NCBI RefSeq assembly: GCF_021869535.1
Contig: NW_026262659.1
Span: 2,232,001-2,296,000 of the forward strand
Origin: Mytilus californianus
Taxonomy: Eukaryota; Mollusca; Bivalvia; Mytilida; Mytilidae
DNA length: 64,000 nt
Direction: 5' to 3'
The first letter of the stretch is position 1, and each line of letters starts with the position of its first letter. A program made the translations under genes and the position numbers. Of the stretch, positions 1 through 10,511 are shown piece after piece. A model generated the notes under the pieces. That model was given only the letters and a program-made list of their open reading frames with translations, had not been told where the DNA came from and did no database searches.

Positions 1-6
1 GAGGTC

Positions 7-34
7 GAATTATTCACTTGCAAGTGAATAATTC
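7..34. repeat. Perfect 28-bp palindrome
   Basis: The two 14-base arms (gaattattcacttg and its exact complement) meet with no spacer. Such a palindrome is typical of the end or core of a small inverted-repeat element, whose remainder would lie outside the window. Confidence 0.6.
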
Positions 35-599
35 ATCATCGATGTTTCTTAGCTTATTTTGACAAAATTGAACCATACTGGCTGCTAATAGCGAATTATT
101 ATTTCACTATTTCACTTTCATTAATGATTGAAAAAAAAAAAATCATAATTTAAATTTTGGATGTACCTCGTAGCTAGTGCCCCTTTAAAATAAATCTGTC
201 ACTTCAATTATAATTTTGTTAGTTGATAATTACCACATGTTTGTTATCTTGATAAAAGGTGGAAATCATTGCACGAATAAAACAGATACAATCATTGATA
301 GACTATCTATCCATATACTTATTAATTACACCATTTCTGTTCAAAGGGAAATAACTCAAAATAAATAAATCATATAATAAGTATCACTTTTGCTACTGAA
401 AGGTCTACAACTCACCAACGAGAACAGCTAAAATCGTGAAAATTGAACTTTACCTTCATTTAGTCACAGGAAACAACATATCTAAATTAGAAAAGATTTT
501 GTCAAAGCGTTTTCATGTTAATGAACGGACACTCTTTGAAGCCGCTAGCCCGCCCGCCCGCCGTACATCCCCAAATCAATAACCGATTTTTCCTTCGAA
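35..599. other. No gene seen
   Basis: A+T-rich sequence without a usable reading frame. A short C/G-rich patch (cgcccgcccgccg) lies near 550. I see no recognisable element. Confidence 0.5.
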
Positions 600-1560
600 A
601 ATCCGGTTAAAACTTTTTTAAATCGTCCTTTAAAGGCAATCACTCCTATGAATAGTCTTCTACTAAATAACTATTTCAGCAAAATTTGACTTGTTTGAAG
701 ATCTTGTCTTGCTGATTATGTTTGTCATTTAAAGTTTCTATCTATGTTTTATAGTTTGGAAAATAATGGGCGAAAAGGACAACAAATGGTAAAAATCGTC
801 ATGAAAGAGCCAGAACTCCAATAACGAATCGACTAATAATTTCGACTATGTTGACTTGTTTGTAGATCTAGACTTGCTGATAAATTTTTGCTAATTAAAG
901 TGTCTTTCTATCTATTATCATTTTCAAGATAATAGGCAAAAACACTAAAAATTGGTAAAAATTGTCATTCAAGAGCAAGTACTTCAACAATTAATCGACT
1001 GACGATTTCATCCATGCTCACTTATTTGTCGATCTAATTTTGCTGATCCTTTTTGCTATTGAAAGTGTCTATCAATCTATTATAGATTTGTAGGTAAAAG
1101 GCAAAAACACTACAAATTGGTAAAAATCGGCATTCAAGAGCAAGAACTCCAATAAATAGTCACCTGACGATTTCAGACATGCTCACGTATGTGTAGATAT
1201 TTTCATGCTGATCAGTTTTGCTATTTAAAGTGTCTATCTACATGTATCTTTTATTATTTTCTAGATAATAGGCAAACTCATTAAAAATTGGTAAAAATCG
1301 TCATTCAAGAGCAAGAACTCCAATAATGAGGTGATTGTCAATTTCAGCCATGTTAACTTATTTGTAGATCTTGTCATGCTGATAATTTTTATTATTTAAA
1401 GTGTCTATCTATCTTTTAAAGTTTTTAAGATAAAATAGGCAAAAACACTAAAATTTGCCATAAATCGCCAATAAAGAGCAAATAACTCTTATAAGGAGTC
1501 GTCTGATGATTTCAGCTATGTTGACTTATATCTATCTTTTATAGTTTTAAAGAAATATAT
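600..1560 (+). repeat. Diverged tandem repeat, period about 165-175 bp
   Basis: About five and a half copies of a unit with the landmarks aagtgtctatctat, ataggcaaaaacac, aattggtaaaaatcgtcatt, gagcaagaactcc, and a stretch like gatcttgtcttgctgat. Landmark copies begin near 700, 866, 1029, 1190 and 1365. Related copies recur at 3940-4420 and 15060-15420, so this is a dispersed family that is also locally tandem. It is not coding: every copy carries stops in all frames. Confidence 0.75.
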
Positions 1561-1569
1561 TAGGCAATA

Positions 1570-1725
1570 AAATGCTTCGCTGGGCGCAGCTTGATACGAC
1601 CGCAGAGGTCGAACCCTGAACAGTTGGGGCAAGTATGGACACAACATTCAAGCTTGATACAGCTCTGAATTTGGATTGTGATTAAATATTTGACACAGCA
1701 TAGGTTTCTGACACAGAAAGAATGT
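1570..1725 (+). repeat. Dispersed bivalve repeat segment
   Basis: A GC-richer block (gcttgatacgaccgcagagg, then ttgacacagcataggtttc) sits between two tandem arrays. I recognise it from memory as a sequence found in many mussel loci. It marks the border between the 165-175 bp array and the 126/135 bp array and is probably the edge of one composite element. Confidence 0.45.
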
Positions 1726-1784
1726 GGTCTAAGAACTTCAATTTTTTTAATTTACCTATTATGGTCCAATGTCCAAAATCAAAA

Positions 1785-2745
1785 TACATGGTTAGATTCA
1801 GCATATCAAAGAACCCCATATATTCAATTTTTGTTGAAATCAAACAAAGTTTAATTTTGGACCCCAACTTGGACAAACTTGAAAACTGGTCCCATAATCA
1901 AAAATCTAAACACATGTTTAGATTCAGCATATCAAAGTACCCGAAGAATTCAATTTTTGTTAAAATCAAACTAAGTTTAATTTTGGACCCTTTGGACCTT
2001 AATGTAGACAAATTTAAAAAACGGGACCCAAAATTAAAAATCTAAAAACAGTTAGATTTGGCATATCAAAGAACCCCAATAATTCAATTTTTGATGAAAT
2101 CAAACAAAGTTTAATTTTGGACCCTTTTGACCTCAATATGAACCAATTTGATAGCGGGCCCACAAATAAAAAATCTAAATACATGGTAAGATTCAGCATA
2201 TCAAAGAACCCCATATATTCAATTTTTGTTGAAATCAAACAAAGTTTAATTTTGGACCCCAATTTGGACCAACTTGAAAACTGGGCCAAAAATCTAAAAT
2301 CTAAATACATGTTTAGATTCAGCATATCAAAGAACCCCATATATTCAATTTTTGTTGAAATCAAACAAAGTTTAATTTTGGACCCCAACTTGGACCAACT
2401 TGAAAACTGGGCCCATAATCAAAAATCTAAACACATGTTTAGATTCAGCATATCAAAGAACCCTAAGAATTCAATTTTTGTTAAAATCAAACTAAGTTTA
2501 ATTTTGGACCCTTTGGACCTTAATGTAGACAAATTTAAAAAACGGGACCCAAAATTAAAAATCTAAATACACGGTTAGATTCGGCATATCAAAGAACCCC
2601 AATAATTCAATTTTTGATGAAATCAAACAAAGTTTAATTTTGGACCCTTTGGACCTCAATGTGGACCAATTTAAAAACGGGGCCCAAAATCCAAAAACTT
2701 AATACACGGTTAGATTCAGCATATTAATGAACCCCAAGAATTCAA
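1785..2745 (+). repeat. Tandem array alternating 126 and 135 bp units
   Basis: The landmark gcatatcaaagaacc (or close variants) occurs at 1801, 1927, 2061, 2196, 2322, 2448, 2583 and 2719, giving spacings of 126, 134, 135, 126, 126, 135 and 136. All units share gtttaattttggaccc. The long plus- and minus-strand reading frames across it are repetitive peptides produced by the array and not genes: the 126-bp unit is a multiple of three and so keeps one frame open. Confidence 0.85.
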
Positions 2746-2799
2746 GAATAAAACCCCATTGAAATTGATCAAGAAATAAGCAATTTATACGAAGTATCT

Positions 2800-3028
2800 T
2801 CTTTTGCACAATACTGTGCAATTGAATATTTCTTGCTATTGCGCAATACTGTACAATTGACAATTTCTTGCTATTGCGCAATATTGTGCTATTGGATATT
2901 TCTTGCTATTGCGCAATACTGTTAAATTGAAGATTTCTTGCTATTGCGCAATACTGTGCAATTGAAGATTTCTTGCTATTGTGCAATACTGTGCAATTGA
3001 AAATTTCTTGCTATTGCACAATACTTAT
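2800..3028. repeat. 35-bp tandem array with C/EBP-like palindromes
   Basis: Six to seven copies of a 35-bp unit; caatact-type landmarks fall at 2809, 2844, 2879, 2914, 2949, 2984 and 3019. The unit contains ttgctattgcgcaatactg. Four copies keep the perfect palindrome attgcgcaat (2838, 2873, 2908, 2943), and the outer copies carry one-base variants. Confidence 0.85.
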
Positions 3029-3139
3029 TATATAATAATTTACACATCCTGTTTGGTGTGTATCTCCTACCATATCATTATTATTTGCTTTTAAATATAA
3101 ATCAGAAATAACCAACTTAAAATGGAAAATTTTAAAAGA

Positions 3140-3187
3140 AAAAAAAAAGGAAAAAAAGAAAAAAAAAAAAAAAAAAAACCCCCCCCC
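3140..3187. repeat. Poly-A run followed by poly-C run
   Basis: An A-rich stretch ends in about twenty consecutive A and is followed directly by about nine C. It may be the scar of an old poly-A tail abutting the next repeat. Such homopolymers are prone to assembly length error. Confidence 0.6.
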
Positions 3188-3215
3188 AATTTTTTGAACC
3201 CCCTTATGATTCATC

Positions 3216-3800
3216 ACCCCCAAACTCAATCCCAGCCTTCCCTTTGTGGTATGGTACCTTGCAGTACAATTTCAGAGAGATCCATACACTTGAACACAAG
3301 TTATTGTCTGGAAACTAGAAAAATGCTTATTTTTGGCCCCTTTTTGGCCCCCAATTCCTAAACGTTTTGGGCAATTACCCCCAAACTCAATTCCAGCTTT
3401 CCCTTTGTGATATGGAACCTTGTAGTACAATTTCAGAAATATCCAAACACTTACACACAAGTTATTGTCATGAAACTAGAAAAATGCTTGTTTTTTGCCC
3501 CTTTTTTGGCCCCTAATTCCTAAAATTTTGAAGCAATTACCCCCAAAATCAATTACAGCCTTCCCTTTGTGATATGGAACCTTGTGGTACAATGTCAGAG
3601 AGATCCATACACTTACACACAAGTTATTGTTTGAAAGTTACAAAAATGCTTATTTTTGGCCCCTTTTTGGCCCCTAATTCCTTAACTGTTGGTACCATAA
3701 CCCCCAAAATCAATCCCAACCTTCCTTTTGTGGTATTGAACCTTATGGTGAAATTTCATGGAGATCCATTCACTTTAACTAAAGTTAGAGTGCGAAAACC
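3216..3800 (+). repeat. Tandem repeat, period about 161 bp, four copies
   Basis: Copies begin near 3221, 3382, 3544 and 3705 (caaactcaat or caaaatcaat). Each runs through ccttccctttgtgatatgg, cacacaagttattgt and ttggccccttttttggcccc. The last copy is truncated and grades into a GAC-rich tract. Reading frames here are repeat artefacts. Confidence 0.8.
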
Positions 3801-3810
3801 AATGTGTCTT

Positions 3811-3832
3811 CGGACGACGCCGGACGACGCCG

Positions 3833-3867
<35 letters not shown>

Positions 3868-3868
3868 C
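3811..3868 (+). repeat. (GAC)n-rich microsatellite
   Basis: cggacgacgc units pass into about eleven GAC triplets. The same kind of GAC tract ends another element near 12147-12188, suggesting a shared 3' module in these repeat families. Confidence 0.8.
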
Positions 3869-3881
3869 AACGTCATACCAA

Positions 3882-3919
3882 TATACGACCAAAAAATTTT
3901 TAATTTTTGCGGTCGTATA
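3882..3919. repeat. Terminal hairpin, 9-bp stem
   Basis: tatacgacc and ggtcgtata are perfect complements around a 20-base A/T-rich loop. It lies just after the GAC tract and probably forms the end of the preceding repeat element. Confidence 0.5.
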
Positions 3920-3939
3920 AAAACGAAACGCAAAAACAA

Positions 3940-4420
3940 AATGGTAAAAAATCGTCATTAAACAGCAATAACTCTCATAAGGAGTCGTCTGAGGATTTCT
4001 GCTATTTTTGACTTATTTGTAGATCTTGTCTTGTTGATCATTTTTGCTGTTGAAAGTTTCTCTCTACCTTTTATGGGTTTCAAGATAATATGCAAAAATG
4101 AAAAAAAAATGTAATTCGTCATTTAAGTGCAATTACTCCTATGAGAAGTCGTCTAACAGTTTTGACTTCAAAGGACAATAGGTAGAGCTCAACATTTTGA
4201 ACAAGTCTGCCCCTGTCAGAATTTTTCTATTTATAGCTGTTTTCAAAACAATAAACAAATCTTGCATTTTACCCCTATGTTTTATTTTTAACCATGTCGG
4301 CCATCTTGGTTGGCCGACGGAGTCATCGGACAATTTTTTTAAAACTAGGTACCCAAATGATGATTGTGGCCAAATTGTGGTTAAATTTGCCCAGTAGTTT
4401 CAGAGGAGAAGATTTTTTTT
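3940..4420 (+). repeat. Dispersed repeat copy, 5' flank of the LINE
   Basis: Shares gtcattaaacagcaataact, gatcttgtcttgttgatc and ggccatcttggttggc with copies elsewhere. It ends in a segment (gatgattgtggccaaattg, cagtagtttcagaggagaag) that I associate with a common bivalve repeat. Its continuation is interrupted at about 4425, where retrotransposon coding sequence begins. Confidence 0.6.
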
Positions 4421-4429
4421 GGTGACTTG

Positions 4430-6740
4430 GATGGAGTCACAAAACTGCTTTGTGAGGGAAACTTGTCTTTTAGGGAATGTGGGGACGCTCTAAAACAGAT
4501 GCAAAATAGAAAGTCTTAGGATCTTATGGATTTACAGTGGATTTTTTTCAAATATTTTTGGAAAGATATTGGTCCTTTTATTTTTAGATCTCTGCAATAC
4601 GGATGAGTTGGGCCATTTCTCAGGTTTTCAGTACCAATTTATTATTACATGTATTTTTAAGGACGGGAAAGATAGGAGATACATGGGAAACTGGCGACCA
4701 ATCAGCTTAATGAACACAGATATGAAAATAGCATCTGCAGTTCTTGCTGATAGAGCTAAACAGGTACTGTTTGCTATTATTAGTGACACACAAAAGGGCT
4801 TTATTAAAGGGAGATTTATAGGAGAGAACACTAGACGTCTATATGATTTAATGCACTATCTAGAAAAAATTATATAGAAGGATTGTTTATCCTAGTAGAT
4901 TTTGAAAAAAACCTTTGATTCTATAAAATGGGATTTTTTAAAGCAGGTTTTGACTTGTTTTAATTTTGGTCCATCAATTTGTAAATGGTTTGAAGTGCTA
5001 TATGCAGATGCTAAGAGCTGTGTCTTTAATAATGGTAATATGTCCCAATTTTTGAAGGAGGCTATCGCCAAGGGAACACATTGTCTCCCTATTTGTTTAC
5101 CATTGTGGTGGAATTATTTGCTATACAGCTAAAACGGAATAAAAATATAAAAGGGGTGAATATAAATGGGAATGAGCCACTTATTAGCCAGTATGCAGAT
5201 GACACGTTTCTTACAATTCATGGAAGTGAAGATTCTTTCAAAGAGACCCTTTCTTATTCTGAAAAATTCCATAAAGTCTCAGGATTAAAGATAAATACAA
5301 CTAAAACAAAAGTTGTGTGGATTGGAAGTAAAAATTATTCTGACCTGATTTGTGTCCTGAAAAAAATCTAAACTGGTCCTGTTTAAACTTTAAGGTTTTA
5401 GGATTAAATTTCTCCTTAGATTCAGATTGTGTGCTCAGTTTGAATTTCAGAGAAAAAATCATTGATATTTCAAAAGTGCTGAAAAGTTGGCAGCATACGA
5501 AGCTAACACTGCTTGGGAAGATAACACTTACTAAGACTCTTGCACTTCCAAAATTAATTCATATGCTTTCCTATTTACATAATTTATGTCAATCCATGTT
5601 TAATGAAATCAATTAACTTTTTATGGGATAAAAAAACCCAAAAAATCTTAGAACTGGTTGGGTGAGGAGATTTTTTGCAAATTTGAATGGGGACTGGCAA
5701 AATATTCTTAAATTCTTAAAATGATATTGAATACATTTGGAGGTGCAAGATCTTTTTCTTTACAAAACTGCAAACTATTGGAGATAAGTAATACACTCAG
5801 CAATTTTTTTGGAAGGACGTCTTTCAAGCTTTACACTCATCTAAAACACATGTTAAAACTGAGGTCAAGGAATGCCTCTCTCTTGATATCTTGAATGTTG
5901 TACAAACAGAAGATTTTAACACCAGCAATTCCCCATCTATTATAAATTACCATTATATAATAGATGAGGAGTTGCTGGTGTGGAAAATCTCTGTCACATT
6001 GTTGACTATCAAAGGAGAGACTTTTTCACATCTGATCAGATTAAACAAAAAGTTCAGACAAATAATTTTATGCGCTATTACAGTTTGATATCAAATATCT
6101 CTATGGAGATGAAACAGTGTATTAGGGAAAACAGTGATACTAGTTTAGATAATTTTACACCACATGATATGTTTTGGAGCAAATTACTAGCAGCAAAAAT
6201 ATTAAATTCAAATATAATAATCTTATTGTAAAACATGCACATTCTCCAGTTGTAAAAATTTTAAAATGGGAGAATGGGCTGCATACTAATATTGAAGACT
6301 GGCTAAAATCTTTTTGTATACTTCAGATATGTTGCAGAGAAACATATTTGTATAATTTCCAATATAAATTTTTACATAGAATTATTCCTACAAATACATT
6401 TTTATTTAAAATTAAAAAAGTTTTGTTCTTTTTGTAGAGGAAAAGATGAAACTATTAGACATTTATTTTATGATTGTCAAGTGACATCAAATTTTTAAAA
6501 TTTGTTCTGTGCTTATTTGAAAAATTTCTTTGTATACATTGAATTCAACAAAAAGAACTTTCTCTATGTTTTGTAGAAGAAAGCTTATTTTTGAGTTTTC
6601 TTGTTATTTTTGTCACAAAATACATATACAAATGAAAGCTAGAAAAAAGCTTTATAATGCTTAATTTGAAAAATAGACTGAAAAACATTTAAAATTTAGA
6701 ACTGTATACAGCAAGAAAATACAACAGAGTTTTAGCACTT
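4430..6740 (+). pseudogene. 5'-truncated LINE reverse transcriptase, frameshifted
   Basis: This is a remnant of a non-LTR retrotransposon polymerase spread over several frames. In order I see a degraded start of the RT domain (about 4440-4560), NWRPISLMNTDMK (from 4689), QKGFIKGRF with GENTRRLYDLMHY, a motif-A-like FDSIKWDFL after a frameshift in an A run near 4905, SPYLFTIVVELFAIQ, the catalytic YADD at 5192-5203, a thumb-like region (5350-5616) with LGKITLTKTLALPKL, and a terminal CCHC. No endonuclease domain is seen, so the copy is 5'-truncated, as is usual for LINEs. Multiple stops and shifts make it inactive. The thumb wording resembles L1/Tx1-like elements, but the clade assignment is tentative. 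Confidence 0.88.
6424..6477 (+). pseudogene. C-terminal CCHC motif of the LINE relic
   Basis: The frame beginning at 6424 reads CSFCRGKDETIRHLFYDC, that is C-x2-C-x8-H-x4-C. This is the zinc-knuckle-like motif at the C-terminus of many LINE polymerases. It is in a different frame from the adjoining ORF, which confirms decay of the element while showing that its 3' coding end is present. Confidence 0.75.
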
Positions 6741-6751
6741 GAAAAACATTG

Positions 6752-6770
6752 CCCCCCCCCCCCCCCCCCC
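6752..6770 (+). repeat. Poly-C run, 19 bases
   Basis: Nineteen consecutive C in an A/T-rich setting directly beyond the LINE relic. It has i-motif or G-quadruplex potential on its complement, or it may be a sequencing or assembly artefact; its length is uncertain. Confidence 0.7.
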
Positions 6771-6934
6771 TGCTAATTATTTATCCTGAATGGTAGACTT
6801 ACAACCATATTATATTAGTGTATATCTTTTTGACTTATTCATGAAAAAAGAGCAAATAAGATGCAATATATACACAGCACATGCAAATCGGCTTTTTTCC
6901 CTTCTATTTAATGAATTATAGATATTTATGTGTA

Positions 6935-7200
6935 AAGAGATTGTAAAAAAAGAGAGAGACAGAGAGTGAAAGAGAGGCGAAGATACCATAGGGACATTTA
7001 AACTTATAAGTAGAAAATAAACTGACAACGCCATGGCTAAAAAACGAAAAAGACCAACAGACACACAGACAAACAACAGTACACAAAACACAACATAGAA
7101 AACTTAAGACTGAGCAACACGAACCCCACCAAAAACTCGGTGTGATCTCAGGTGCTCCGGAAGGGTAAGCAGATCTTGCACTACATGTGGCACCCATGAC
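6935..7200 (+). repeat. Dispersed mussel repeat, family A
   Basis: Block with gagaggcgaagataccatag, gacaacgccatggc, and the end accccaccaaaaactcggtg then caggtgctccggaaggg. Related copies occur at 12990-13085 (partial), 19005-19165, and reversed at 31795-32035. Reading frames on either strand here follow the repeat and not a gene. Confidence 0.7.
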
Positions 7201-7745
7201 AGAGAGATAAGGAAAGAATCAGAGAAACAAAAAGAGATTTTCAAATGATTTATATATATTTTTTTTCATATCTTGGTAAAACAATAGTCTTTTGTTGTTA
7301 TTTTTTCTTAAAACCCTGTGACAACTTAGTCTGGTGGTGCTGACAGGGTGATGTAAAACCTTGACTATTAAAAAAATAAATAAAACAATTTAACAAATGC
7401 ATGTGGCAAAAAAACTATACACATATTTATAAAGAAAAAATAACAGAACACCAATTACATATCTAAATCGCTGCTATAACTACCAGCCATTCTACCATGA
7501 TTAATAGATATTTGTTTGCTAAATTTCCAGTGGCTAATGTTTCATGAATAAACTTTACAAGTCCAATCTGATAGTAAATGTAATCCATTTTTACAGAGTT
7601 TAAACCTTTTAATAAAATATTTATTTGAAACCAATAATAATCTATTGTACAATTTAACTATCGATATTATAACTTAGCTTTTTACTATGTCACCAATTTT
7701 TTATAATAATAAATAAGCCATTTGAGATTTTAATTTTCTATATAA
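7201..7745. other. No gene seen
   Basis: A/T-rich filler with homopolymer runs and no long frame. No recognisable element. Confidence 0.5.
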
Positions 7746-7747
7746 TA

Positions 7748-8250
7748 AAATTGAGAATGGAAATGGGGAATGTGTCAAAGAGACAACAACCCGACCACAG
7801 AACAGACAACAGCAGAAGGCCACCAACAGGTCTTCAATGCAGCGACAAATTCCCGCACCCGGAGGCGTCCTTCAGCTGGCCCCTAAACAAATATATATAC
7901 TAGTTCAGTGATAATGAACGCCATACTAAACTCCAAATTGTACACAAGAAACTAAAATTAAAAATAATACAAGACTAACAAAGGCTAGAGGCTCCTGACT
8001 TGGGACAGGCGCAAAAATGCGGCGGGGTTAAACATGTTTATGAGATCTCAACCCTCCCCCTATACCTCTAGCCAATGTAGAAAAGTAAACGCATAACAAT
8101 ACGCACATTAAAATTCAGTTCAAGGGAAGTCCGAGTCTGATGTCAGAAGATGTAACCAAAGAAAATAAACAAAATGACAATAATACATAAATAACAACAG
8201 ACTACTAGCAGTTAACTGACATGCCAGCTCCAGACTTCAATTAAACTTAT
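7748..8250 (+). repeat. Dispersed mussel repeat (gagacaacaacc type)
   Basis: Contains gtcaaagagacaacaaccc, acaggtcttcaatgcagcg, ggctcctgacttgggacagg, ggcggggttaaacatg and gtccgagtctgatgtcagaa. The middle part is shared with the copies at 40716-41028 and 60655-60910. I recognise the module from mussel sequences. It has no coding capacity and the transposition class is unclear. Confidence 0.7.
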
Positions 8251-8544
8251 TGAAAGATTATGTCTTCATCATATAAGTTCATTTCATTGAAGACGAAAAG
8301 AAACCAAAATGCTTAGATAAAACTAGTTTCCTTTCCTGATAAAATAATATTGTATCAGTTTTGACCGTTTTAGACCGTAGTTTTTGAGGATTAGCCCTCA
8401 AATTTTACTTTTGAGTGGACTGCTTTTATCCCATAGACCACACCTTTTATTTGTAAATCAATATGTTGGAATGTTTTTGGTTGCATTAAATATGTGTTAG
8501 GTTCGTTTTGCTTCTCTGAAACCAGATAGATAGTATAAAAAGTA
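8251..8544. other. No gene seen
   Basis: A/T-rich unique-looking sequence between two dispersed repeats. Confidence 0.45.
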
Positions 8545-8960
8545 AAATCACAAAAATACTGAACTCCGAGGAAAATTCAATCGGAAAGTCCCTAATCACA
8601 TGGCAAAATCAAATGACAAAACACATCAAACGAATGGACAACAACTGTCATATTCCTGACTTGGTACAGGCATTTTCAAATGTAGAAAATGGTGGATTGA
8701 ACCTGGTTTTATAGCGCTAAACCTCTCACTTGTACGACAGTCTTATCAAATTCCGTTATATTTACAACGATGCGTGAACAAAACAGACATTATAAATAAA
8801 ATAGTCAAAATATGGGTACAGCAGTCATCACTGTGTTACAATATCAAAACAAACAATTATTTACAAAAAAAGCACAAAAGCATCTATCAAATTAAAAACC
8901 ACATTCATTGCTTCGCGTGTCTGACGTCAGAAAATGTAAACGTCACATAAGAAAAAAGTT
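8545..8960 (+). repeat. Dispersed mussel repeat, family B
   Basis: Runs from aatactgaactccgaggaaa through tcatattcctgacttggtac and cctggttttatagcgctaaa to ctgacgtcagaaaatgtaaa. Partial copies lie at 28970-29130 and 33478-33660. Non-coding. Confidence 0.7.
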
Positions 8961-10020
8961 TGTCATTCAATGTTTATTCAAAACAATTTTATAATTTCAC
9001 ATGGGGAATGTTGGTATACAGGGTTAAAAAATCAAAAGTTATGTTAGAATTAATTTCAGAAATAGACCGAGATTTAAAATTGTCCAGATCTTTAGAATTT
9101 TAAAGAATCCACATATGGTAAATACCACTACGCGAGTAAAATTAATTTGTCGTTTGTCGTTCAAAGTATATCAACGAAACGATAATATCACGCTAAGAAG
9201 AAAGAGAAGATCATATATATCACGTCAACATCAATTGTGCGACGTAATTTATTTTTATTACGAAAATATACTACCTTTGTCGGTTTATTTGGGTGTTGGA
9301 CTAATTGGATGTTGGACCAATAGGGTGTCAGAATATTGGGAGATATATATGTTTCTTGAACTTAACTAGGGAATAATGATCATATAAACTTATTATTCAT
9401 CACTTGTATACTGTTTATCCAAAGTGCACCTGACTACAAGAAGTACAATTCTCTCCCCCTCCCTTTAAAAAAAAAACAAGAGAAAGAGAAGGTAAGCACA
9501 ATTTCAACTCAAGACAGGTCAAATTCAACAAGATATGGATTGAATACCCTGAACGAAGATAACACAATTTAACGTTGATTAACTTGTGTATTCAGTTGTC
9601 CCTGTAATATCATACGTGTGTCTTATAATTGCTTTAAGCAAGACAATTATCACCTTATTTCCACAACTGACAAATTATCTTAAAGGTAAAAGCCTTTGGA
9701 CTGACCAAAATTTAAACATACAAAGCTGCAAAGTCTGTCCAGAGATTGCAAGGGTGCAGTTTATATTTTTGTTAAAAAAGTCAAAATACATGAACTTATA
9801 ATATACCTCTAATATTCCTTGGAATAACCTCTTCCTGCTCAGTTTCCATTTTCCTTATTCTCTCTTTAAGATCTAAATTTTCTTGTTTTTCTGAAGTTAG
9901 AAATAATTTGAATGTATGGTCTATTTCATAAAGAAATTTTCATTAAAAAAAATATTATTAGAAATTATCATGCCAAACACATGTTTAGTCTACTACAGAC
10001 TAATCTGTAACGTTCAATTA
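8961..10020. other. No gene supported
   Basis: Two short plus-strand frames (9115-9369 and 9586-9801) have no recognisable motif, no supporting splice context and A/T-driven composition, so I do not call them. The rest is A/T-rich filler. Confidence 0.5.
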
Positions 10021-10511
10021 AACTAGACAAAGCGATGCCCCCGCACTCCACTCTGAAGTAACTGTATTATAACAAAGTCAATGTATGACTTTCTTTGAGA
10101 TATTATTGTGTCTGGGAGACACAATTGATGCCCCCGCAGATGCAAAGTGTTATTTTAAAATACACAAAGTTGAGCATGGGAGCACATAGGTCAAAGGTTC
10201 AGATCAAATGGTAGCTCCTTAAGCAGCATTGTATGACATCTATTTTCAAGATAAATTTAAAACTAACTTTTAATCACAAGGTTTAATACTTATATTAATG
10301 CAAGTAAATACTCCCAAAAATGACAAAGTTCAACTATCTCCCAAAAGAGCAAATATTAATACACTAGAGGCTCCCAAGAGCCTGTGTCGCTCACCTGACT
10401 CTACTTTGGTTTTAGAAATCATGTAAAGATAGATAAAAATCAGAACAGATACCCAAATAATGATTGAGGCCAAATTTTGATTAATATTGGTCCCGTTATT
10501 TAATAAAATAT

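Noticed and set aside
1722-2566. Frames of 107, 124 and 149 residues on both strands
   Set aside because: They are periodic translations of the 126/135-bp array; both strands are open for the same reason.
3122-3361. Lys/Pro-rich 79-residue frame
   Set aside because: It is created by poly-A and poly-C runs running into a tandem repeat.
9115-9801. Two short plus-strand frames as small genes
   Set aside because: No motif, no splice support, and lengths expected by chance in this composition.
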